DNA from: Pseudomonadota bacterium
GTDB lineage: Bacteria; Pseudomonadota; Gammaproteobacteria; Steroidobacterales; Steroidobacteraceae
DNA length: 6,398 bases
Direction of reading: 5' to 3'
Assembly (NCBI GenBank): GCA_003242275.1
Contig: QGUX01000205.1
Location: forward strand, 1-6,398
Shown: in pieces, positions 1 through 6,398 of the stretch
Layout: the number at the start of each line of letters is the position of its first letter
Position numbering within the stretch: position 1 is the first letter of the stretch
Notes under the pieces: generated by a model
The model's input: the letters and a program-made list of their open reading frames with translations, nothing else
Told to the model about the DNA's origin: nothing
Databases searched by the model: none
Translations under genes and position numbers: made by a program

Positions 1-670
1 CCGGTACAATGGGATATGGATGCCCGCGTTGGCCCCAGGGCCTCGGGAAGTGCGGCGGTGCGCCGGGGGCCACCCAGGCGCTGCGGTCCATGTAGTGGCG
101 GGCGACGCGGATCTCGTAATCGGCCAGGCGGTTGCGCAGGTAGATCATGCGCCTGCGGGCATCGTGCGCGTACCTGCTCTGCGGGAAGCGTTCCACCACG
201 GTGCGGAAGGCCTCGAAGGAGTCGAGCGCCGTCTGGGGCACGCGTTCGGCCAGGTCGATGTTCAGCCAGTTCTCGACGCGGTTGGGCACGCGCTCGAAGT
301 CGATCAGCCCGCGCAGGTAGTAGGCATAGTCGAGCCGCTCGTCGGCGGGGTTCTCGCGGATGAAGGAATCGGCGGCGTCGCGCGCGGACTCCTTCTCGCC
401 CAGCTTGTAGTAGGCGTAGATGACGTCGACGCGGCCGCGGCGTGCATGCGGCGTGAGGTGGTAGCGCGCGTTCAGCGCCTCGAGCACGGCGACCGCCTCG
501 GCCCAGTCGCTGGCGCGCAGCGCGCGCCGGCCCTGGTCGTACAGGGCGTCGGGGCCGTACTGCGACAGCCTCTGTTGCGTGCCATCGGGACCGCCGGCGC
601 AGCCGGCGAGCACGAGCGTGCCAACGATGGCGGCCACGGCGCCGCGCATTGAAACGGTGGGTCGGTGCAT
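1..670 (-). CDS. bamD: BamD, outer-membrane assembly lipoprotein (3' end outside window)
   Basis: BamD is the essential periplasmic-facing lipoprotein of the Bam complex, which inserts beta-barrel proteins into the outer membrane. The reverse-strand reading is open for 223 codons and leaves the window without a stop. It has a short positive N-terminus, a hydrophobic segment and a lipobox LAGC with the lipidated Cys at residue 24. TPR-type helices follow, with family-like stretches such as LYDQGRRAL, VIYAYYKLGE, LDYAYYLRGL and RLADYEIRVARHYMDRSAWVA, which align well with E. coli BamD as I recall it. After residue ~201 (position 68) similarity stops, although the family should continue about 40-50 residues. 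The start at 670 sits 6 nt from a TATACT box. An in-frame ATG at 649 would also give a valid 16-residue signal peptide. Neither has a clear Shine-Dalgarno. It is divergent from rluD, as in related bacteria. Identity is firm; start and C-terminus are not. Confidence 0.93.
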   Translation of the reverse strand, partial: MHRPTVSMRGAVAAIVGTLVLAGCAGGPDGTQQRLSQYGPDALYDQGRRALRASDWAEAVAVLEALNARYHLTPHARRGRVDVIYAYYKLGEKESARDAADSFIRENPADERLDYAYYLRGLIDFERVPNRVENWLNIDLAERVPQTALDSFEAFRTVVERFPQSRYAHDARRRMIYLRNRLADYEIRVARHYMDRSAWVAPGAPPHFPRPWGQRGHPYPIVP

Positions 671-675
671 CAAGG

Positions 676-681
676 TAGTAT
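676..681 (+). promoter_or_regulatory. Candidate -10 box (TAGTAT) for rluD
   Basis: TAGTAT lies 6 nt before the rluD ATG, which would put the transcript start at the start codon and leave no room for a ribosome binding site. A TTGAAA at 649-654 looks like a -35 box, but the 21-nt spacing is too long for a standard sigma-70 promoter, so the -35 is unresolved. Confidence 0.4.
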
Positions 682-682
682 A
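677..682 (-). promoter_or_regulatory. Candidate -10 box (TATACT) for bamD
   Basis: Read on the minus strand this is TATACT, one mismatch from TATAAT. It lies 6 nt before the ATG at 670, so transcription would start at or beside that codon. No hexamer resembling TTGACA is found 16-18 nt upstream. The box overlaps the plus-strand candidate for rluD almost completely. Confidence 0.45.
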
Positions 683-687
683 GCCCA

Positions 688-1638
688 ATGGTCTCACCCG
701 CCCTGATCGAGCACGAGCTGACGCTGCCCTCATGCCCCGGCGGCCAGCGGCTGGACCAGGCCCTGGCGCAGGCACTGCCGCAGTACTCCCGCTCGCGCCT
801 GGCCGGCTGGATCCGCGAGGGCGCGGTGGTGCTCGACGGCCGGCCGGCCCGGCCGCGCGATGCGGTGTACGGGGGCGAGACGGTGCGGGTGCGGGCCAAG
901 CCGGCGGTGGACGAGACGGTGCGGCCGGAGCGCATGAAGCTGACCGTGCGCCATCGTGATCCTCACGTTTTCGTCATCGACAAGCCGGCCGGCCTGGTGG
1001 TGCACCCGGGCGCCGGCAACCGCGAGCACACCCTGCAGAACGGCCTGCTGGCGCTGGACCCGAAGCTGGCCGCCGTGCCGCGCGCCGGCATCGTGCATCG
1101 CATCGACAAGGACACCAGCGGCCTGCTGGTGGTGGCGCGCACGCTCGAGGCGCACGCCGCGCTGGTGGAGATGCTGCGCGAGCATGCCGTCCAGCGCGAG
1201 TACCTCGCGCTGTGCGTGGGCGCCCTGACCGGCGGCGGCACCATCGACAGGCCCATCGGCCGGCACCGCACCGACCGGCTGCGAATGGCCGTGCGCGCCG
1301 ACGGCCGCGAGGCCATCACGCACTACCGCCTGGTGGAGCGCTTCCCCGGCCACAGCCTGCTGCGCGTGATCCTGGAAACCGGCCGCACCCACCAGATCCG
1401 CGTTCACCTGGCGCACATCGGCCACCCGCTGGTGGGCGATCCACTGTATGGCGGCCGGCGCCAGCTCACCGCCGGCGCCAGCCCCGCGCTGCGCGAGGCG
1501 CTGTCGCGCTTCGGCCGGCAGGCGCTGCACGCCGCGCGGCTGACCTTCGGGCATCCGGTCACCGGCCGCACGATCGACGTCGAGTCACCCTTGCCCGCGG
1601 ATTTCAAAGCGCTGCTGGCCGCGCTCAGGGCCGGGTGA
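688..1638 (+). CDS. rluD: 23S rRNA pseudouridine synthase RluD
   Basis: RluD converts three uridines in helix 69 of 23S rRNA (positions 1911, 1915 and 1917 in E. coli) to pseudouridine, a late step of 50S subunit maturation. The 316-residue product has the usual length. An N-terminal S4-like RNA-binding domain covers about residues 20-70 (RLDQAL, SRSRLAGWIREGAVVLDG). The RluA-type catalytic domain starts near residue 94 with VIDKPAGLVVHPG. The signature HRIDKDTSGLLVVA at 137-150 carries the catalytic Asp140, and GRTHQIRVHLAHIGHPLVGDPLYGG follows at 232-256. The C-terminal H-A-x-x-L-x-F-x-HP pattern is present. RluC and RluA share this fold, but the S4 domain and the bamD/pgeF neighbours favour RluD. 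The start codon has no Shine-Dalgarno; the N-terminal length fits the family. pgeF follows closely enough for co-transcription. Confidence 0.95.
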   Translation: MVSPALIEHELTLPSCPGGQRLDQALAQALPQYSRSRLAGWIREGAVVLDGRPARPRDAVYGGETVRVRAKPAVDETVRPERMKLTVRHRDPHVFVIDKPAGLVVHPGAGNREHTLQNGLLALDPKLAAVPRAGIVHRIDKDTSGLLVVARTLEAHAALVEMLREHAVQREYLALCVGALTGGGTIDRPIGRHRTDRLRMAVRADGREAITHYRLVERFPGHSLLRVILETGRTHQIRVHLAHIGHPLVGDPLYGGRRQLTAGASPALREALSRFGRQALHAARLTFGHPVTGRTIDVESPLPADFKALLAALRAG

Positions 1639-1643
1639 GCGGC

Positions 1644-2339
1644 ATGGCCGTGATCAGGCCGCAGTGGCGGACGGCGGCGAACGTGCATGCGCTGTCGACC
1701 ACGCGCCTTGCCGGCGACATGGCCGCCTCCTGCGCCATGCCGCCCGGCGTGCCGGCGCGGCCGCGCTGGCTCAGGCAGGTGCACGGCGTTGCGATCGCGG
1801 ACCTCGACGCACTGCCGGAGGAGGGCCCGCTGCCGGTGGCCGACGCAGCCTTCACCACGCGTCCCGGCGTGGTCTGCGTGGTGCGCACCGCCGACTGCCT
1901 GCCGGTGCTGCTGGCCGCGCGCGACGGCAGCGTGGTGGCCGCCGCCCATGCCGGCTGGCGGGGACTGGCCGCCGGCGTGATCGAGGCCACCGTGGCGGCG
2001 ATGCGCGCACGCGCAGGGCGGGACGTCCTCCTGCAGGCCTGGCTGGGACCCGCCATCGGCCCGGGCCATTTCGAGGTGGGCGAAGAAGTACGCGCCGCAT
2101 TCCTTGCCGCCGACAGCGGTGCGCATGCCGCCTTCGTTCCGGCGGAGGAGGGCAGGTGGATGTGCGACCTTGCGGCCCTGGCGCGCCGCCGCCTCGCCGC
2201 GCTCGGCATCGGCGAAGTCTCCGCCTGCGGCCATTGCACCTACGCCGAGGAGCAGCGCTTCTTCTCCCACCGGCGCGACGTGCAGCATCGGGGTCTTGAC
2301 GCCACCGGTAGAATGGCGAGCTGCATATGGCGGACCTGA
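1644..2339 (+). CDS. pgeF: Peptidoglycan editing factor PgeF (YfiH, laccase-fold amidase)
   Basis: Members of this family (YfiH/DUF152, related to human LACC1) remove wrongly built UDP-MurNAc-L-Ser so that L-Ser does not replace L-Ala in peptidoglycan; older annotations call them polyphenol oxidases. The 231-residue protein has the expected metal-site residues: His47 in RQVHG, Cys85 in RTADCLPVL and His102 in AHAGWRG. The motif LGPAIGPGHFEVG is at 134-146, CTYAEEQRFFSHRRD at 198-212 and GRMASCIW near the end. Between STTR (18-21) and RWLRQVHG (41-48) there are only 19 residues, against about 42 in E. coli YfiH, so the usual SLNLG...VGD...NR segment is missing. A short extra stretch (VQHRGLDA) precedes GRMAS. 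The ATG at 1644 is chosen; an in-frame GTG at 1635 overlapping the rluD stop is possible. The gene is 5 bp from rluD, and its 3' end overlaps the ZIP gene. Confidence 0.92.
   Translation: MAVIRPQWRTAANVHALSTTRLAGDMAASCAMPPGVPARPRWLRQVHGVAIADLDALPEEGPLPVADAAFTTRPGVVCVVRTADCLPVLLAARDGSVVAAAHAGWRGLAAGVIEATVAAMRARAGRDVLLQAWLGPAIGPGHFEVGEEVRAAFLAADSGAHAAFVPAEEGRWMCDLAALARRRLAALGIGEVSACGHCTYAEEQRFFSHRRDVQHRGLDATGRMASCIWRT
2309..2314 (+). promoter_or_regulatory. Possible -10 box (TAGAAT) before the ZIP gene
   Basis: TAGAAT inside the last codons of pgeF lies 12 nt before the ZIP ATG. A TTGACG at 2296-2301 is only 7 nt away and cannot be its -35, and no good hexamer exists at 17 nt. It could be an internal promoter, but it may be coincidence, since the ZIP gene overlaps pgeF and can be read from the rluD transcript. 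Confidence 0.25.
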
Positions 2340-3133
2340 GCACGCTCGGCTGGATCATCGGTTTCACCCTGCTGGGCGGCGTCGCCGGTGTGCTGCTGGC
2401 CAGCCTGTTCCTGCTGGTGCCCGAGCGCGCGCGGGCACGGGCGCTGCCGGCCATGGTGGCCTTCGCCACCGGCGCGCTGCTGGCCGCGGCGCTGCTGGGC
2501 CTGCTGCCCGAATCCATCGAGATGGTGGGACCCGACCGCTACGGCGCCGTGGGACTCTCGCTGCTCGGCGGCATCGCGCTGTTCTTCATCCTCGAGAAGC
2601 TGGTGATCTGGCGCCACTGCCACGAGGACCATTGCGAGACCCATGCGCCGGGTCCCGGGCAGCACGACCACGACCACACCCGGGCCACGCCCGGGACGAT
2701 GATCCTGGTGGGCGACACCATGCACAACATCCTCGACGGCGTGCTGATCGCGGCTGCGTTCCTGATCGAGGTGCGGCTGGGCGTGGTCACCGCCCTGGCG
2801 GTGCTGGCGCACGAGATTCCCAGCGAGGTGGGCAACTTCGCCGTGCTGCTCAACAGCGGCATGACCCGCCGGCGCGCCTTCGGCTGGAACCTGGTCACCG
2901 CGCTGGGATCGGTGGTGGGCGGCGTGATCGGCTACTTCGCGCTGTCGGCGGTGGAACCGCTGCTGCCCTATGCGCTGGCGGTGTCGGCCGCCAGCCTGCT
3001 GTACGTGGCCGTGGCCGACCTGATCCCCGGCCTGCACCGGCGCACCGGCATGCAGGACGGCCTGGCCCAGGTGGCGCTGATCGCGCTGGGGGTGGGGCTG
3101 GTGGCGCTGGTGGGGCACATCGCCCCCCATTGA
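2327..3133 (+). CDS. ZIP-family divalent metal transporter
   Basis: ZIP proteins carry Zn2+, and often Fe2+ or Mn2+, across the inner membrane into the cytoplasm. The 268-residue product has about eight hydrophobic segments: roughly 8-31, 41-61, 73-93, 124-147, 150-174, 186-208, 212-232 and 246-263. Segment four has [14 protein letters not shown], with His133, Asn134 and Asp137. Segment five has [15 protein letters not shown], with His162, Glu163 and Glu167. These are the paired metal-site motifs of the family. Between segments three and four a His-rich cytoplasmic-type loop (about 97-117, with HCHEDHC and HDHDH) probably binds metal. The start overlaps the pgeF end by 13 bp in another frame, with a weak GGCGAG 6 nt upstream, which suggests translational coupling. 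The exact metal and direction cannot be read from sequence; the similarity is to the ZupT/GufA/SLC39 group broadly, so no symbol is given. Confidence 0.9.
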   Translation: MADLSTLGWIIGFTLLGGVAGVLLASLFLLVPERARARALPAMVAFATGALLAAALLGLLPESIEMVGPDRYGAVGLSLLGGIALFFILEKLVIWRHCHEDHCETHAPGPGQHDHDHTRATPGTMILVGDTMHNILDGVLIAAAFLIEVRLGVVTALAVLAHEIPSEVGNFAVLLNSGMTRRRAFGWNLVTALGSVVGGVIGYFALSAVEPLLPYALAVSAASLLYVAVADLIPGLHRRTGMQDGLAQVALIALGVGLVALVGHIAPH

Positions 3134-3141
3134 CCCGGCCA

Positions 3142-3164
3142 GGAAGGCCTTCTGGCGGCCTTCC
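3142..3164 (+). terminator. Hairpin after the ZIP gene (possible terminator)
   Basis: GGAAGGCC and GGCCTTCC form a perfect 8-bp stem around a 7-nt loop, starting 8 nt after the ZIP stop codon. No T-run follows, so it is not a classical intrinsic terminator. It may stabilise the 3' end of the rluD-pgeF-ZIP message or assist termination before the clpB promoter. Confidence 0.45.
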
Positions 3165-3178
3165 CGTATTGAATACGG
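3164..3178. repeat. 15-bp palindrome CCGTATTGAATACGG
   Basis: Two 7-bp arms mirror perfectly around a central G. The palindrome covers the -35 part of the candidate clpB promoter at 3169-3174, so a bound regulator could block it. It lies upstream of the predicted transcript start, so it would act as DNA rather than as clpB RNA. I do not recognise it as a known operator. Confidence 0.5.
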
Positions 3179-3195
3179 CCGGGGCGGCCCCAGAA
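3169..3195 (+). promoter_or_regulatory. Sigma-32 (RpoH)-type heat-shock promoter of clpB
   Basis: TTGAAT at 3169-3174 matches the core of the sigma-32 -35 element (CTTGAAA). CCCCAGAA at 3188-3195 matches the -10 element CCCCATNT at six of the seven specified bases. TTGAA and CCCCA are 14 nt apart, the same gap I recall for the E. coli dnaK P1 promoter. The expected transcript start is about 3201-3203, directly before the clpB ATG at 3204. clpB belongs to the RpoH regulon in other proteobacteria, which supports the call. Confidence 0.75.
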
Positions 3196-3203
3196 TCGCT
3201 GCC

Positions 3204-5786
<2,583 letters not shown>

Positions 5787-5799
5787 CCTGGTTATCGCG

Positions 5800-5833
5800 G
5801 CGGCCGGCGGTGCCCGCGGGGACCGCCGGCCGC
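5800..5833 (+). terminator. Strong GC hairpin after clpB
   Basis: GCGGCCGGCGGT (5800-5811) and ACCGCCGGCCGC (5822-5833) pair perfectly over 12 bp around a 10-nt loop that itself contains CCCGCGGG. It starts 13 nt after the clpB stop. No T-run follows, so it is either a non-canonical terminator or a 3'-end stabiliser; its position between clpB and the fmdB promoter fits both. Confidence 0.55.
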
Positions 5834-5860
5834 GTCACGGGACTTGTCCATCCACGTTCG

Positions 5861-5866
5861 TATAAT
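5861..5866 (+). promoter_or_regulatory. -10 box (TATAAT) for fmdB
   Basis: This is a perfect TATAAT in otherwise very GC-rich DNA, ending 9 nt before the fmdB ATG. The predicted transcript would begin about 3 nt before the start codon. TTGTCC at 5844-5849 is only 11 nt upstream and too close to be its -35; at 17 nt there is only CGGGAC. The box is convincing, the -35 is not. Confidence 0.6.
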
Positions 5867-5875
5867 CACGTCGCC

Positions 5876-6295
5876 ATGCCTTTCTACGAATACCAGTGCT
5901 CGGCCTGTGGCGCGGAGGTCGAGGTACTGCAGAAGATCACCGACGCGCCGCTGAAGAAGTGCCCCGAGTGCGGCAGGAACCAGCTGCAGAAGCTGGTGTC
6001 CGCACCGGTGTTCCGCCTGAAGGGAAGCGGCTGGTACGAGACCGACTTCAAGACCGACAAGGACAAGAAGCGCAACCTCATCGACGATGGCAGCCGCGAG
6101 GGCGGGGAGTCGAAGGAGAAGCCCGAGGGTGGTTCGGACGCCGGCAGCTCCAAGGGCGAGGCGGAGTCGAAGTCCACGTCGCGGGCGAGACCGGTGCGCC
6201 GGGCCGCCAAGCCGGCGGCGCGTCCGCAGGCCCAGCGCCGGCCCGCCGCGAAGGCCCGGCCCAAGGCGAAGGCCAAGGCACGCGGGCGCAAGTAG
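5876..6295 (+). CDS. FmdB-family zinc-ribbon protein with a basic C-terminal tail
   Basis: The first 60 residues are a typical FmdB zinc ribbon: MPFYEYQC, then CxxC pairs Cys8/Cys11 and Cys29/Cys32 expected to bind one zinc, then the family's GSGWYETDF at 50-58. The family is named after a putative regulator of a formamidase gene, but its role in most bacteria is unknown. The product has 139 residues, longer than the roughly 70-110 usual for the family. The extra part is low-complexity: acidic, Ser/Gly/Glu/Lys-rich at about 72-100, then strongly basic at 103-139, built of Arg, Lys, Ala and Pro with KAKAKARGRK at the end. Such a tail could bind nucleic acid, as in histone-H1-like bacterial proteins; this is inference. 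The start fits the conserved MPxYEY beginning, has no Shine-Dalgarno and lies 9 nt after a TATAAT box. An intrinsic terminator follows, so it may be monocistronic. Confidence 0.9.
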   Translation: MPFYEYQCSACGAEVEVLQKITDAPLKKCPECGRNQLQKLVSAPVFRLKGSGWYETDFKTDKDKKRNLIDDGSREGGESKEKPEGGSDAGSSKGEAESKSTSRARPVRRAAKPAARPQAQRRPAAKARPKAKAKARGRK

Positions 6296-6324
6296 GCATC
6301 CGCGGCCACGCCGCCACACGCAAC

Positions 6325-6352
6325 GCCCCGCTCGAAGCGGGGCTTTGCCTTG
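6325..6352 (+). terminator. Intrinsic terminator after fmdB
   Basis: GCCCCGC (6325-6331) and GCGGGGC (6337-6343) form a perfect 7-bp stem with the loop TCGAA. The T-rich stretch TTTGCCTTG follows at once. It begins 30 nt after the fmdB stop, as expected for a Rho-independent terminator of that gene. Confidence 0.8.
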
Positions 6353-6398
6353 TCCGGGAAGGGAAGGCCCCGCCCCCTCCAACGGGACATTATGAGGG
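6353..6398 (+). other. Right edge: intergenic, possible start of a next gene
   Basis: After the terminator there is a purine-rich stretch (GGGAAGGGAAGG, from 6357) and a GC-rich stretch. An ATG at 6392-6394 is followed by only four bases. The letters CATTAT at 6388-6393 could equally be a -10 box for a gene beyond the window. In related genomes fmdB is often followed by aspS or a DUF502 gene, but nothing visible here decides. Confidence 0.2.

Noticed and set aside
4..22. TACAAT at 5-10 followed by ATG as a plus-strand promoter and gene start
   Set aside because: There is no -35 within the window and the following frame is antisense to bamD. It might reflect foreign sequence at a contig edge, but no gene is supported.
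20..652. A 210-codon plus-strand open frame across the bamD region
   Set aside because: It is antisense to bamD, whose lipobox and TPR stretches are clear. The plus-strand product has no recognisable domain.
649..681. TTGAAA (649-654) plus TAGTAT (676-681) as a standard sigma-70 promoter for rluD
   Set aside because: The spacing is 21 nt, outside the usual 16-19. The -10 is kept as a candidate, but this -35 pairing is not.
1404..2288. Long minus-strand frames opposite rluD and pgeF
   Set aside because: They lie opposite two well-identified genes, have shadow-like composition (Ala, Gly, His, Arg) and carry no motif.
2296..2314. TTGACG plus TAGAAT as a promoter for the ZIP gene
   Set aside because: The hexamers are individually good but only 7 nt apart, which sigma-70 polymerase cannot use together.

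Overview
The window is chromosomal housekeeping DNA from a GC-rich gammaproteobacterium. The order bamD (divergent) / rluD / pgeF / clpB is, from memory, the arrangement found in Escherichia coli and Pseudomonas. The high GC and the extra ZIP-transporter and fmdB genes suggest a Xanthomonadales- or Chromatiales-like lineage. No sequence here names the genus.

Layout. The left edge (1-670, minus strand) carries most of bamD, an outer-membrane lipoprotein gene that runs off the window. Its last ~22 visible codons no longer resemble the family. After 17 bp comes rluD (688-1638, plus), a 23S rRNA pseudouridine synthase. pgeF (1644-2339), a peptidoglycan editing factor, starts 5 bp after rluD, and a ZIP-family metal transporter gene (2327-3133) overlaps the end of pgeF by 13 bp, so these three probably form one operon. 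A 70-bp gap holds a hairpin, a 15-bp palindrome and a sequence closely resembling a sigma-32 heat-shock promoter, then clpB (3204-5786), a full-length ClpB disaggregase. A 12-bp GC hairpin and a TATAAT box lead to fmdB (5876-6295), a small zinc-ribbon protein with a long basic tail. An intrinsic terminator follows, then ~45 bp with no certain feature.

The genes do not form one pathway. bamD (outer-membrane assembly) and pgeF (peptidoglycan fidelity) concern the envelope, rluD matures the large ribosomal subunit, clpB rescues aggregated proteins after heat stress, and the ZIP protein moves divalent metal. I found no CRISPR array, mobile element, RNA gene or defence system, and nothing I would call a new biological system.

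The most interesting signals are small. Several -10-like boxes lie only 6-12 nt from start codons without good Shine-Dalgarno sequences, suggesting leaderless or near-leaderless mRNAs. clpB has a sigma-32-like promoter ending at its start codon and keeps the internal GTG start known from E. coli. PgeF lacks a conserved N-terminal segment of about 23 residues. BamD loses family similarity abruptly near position 68.
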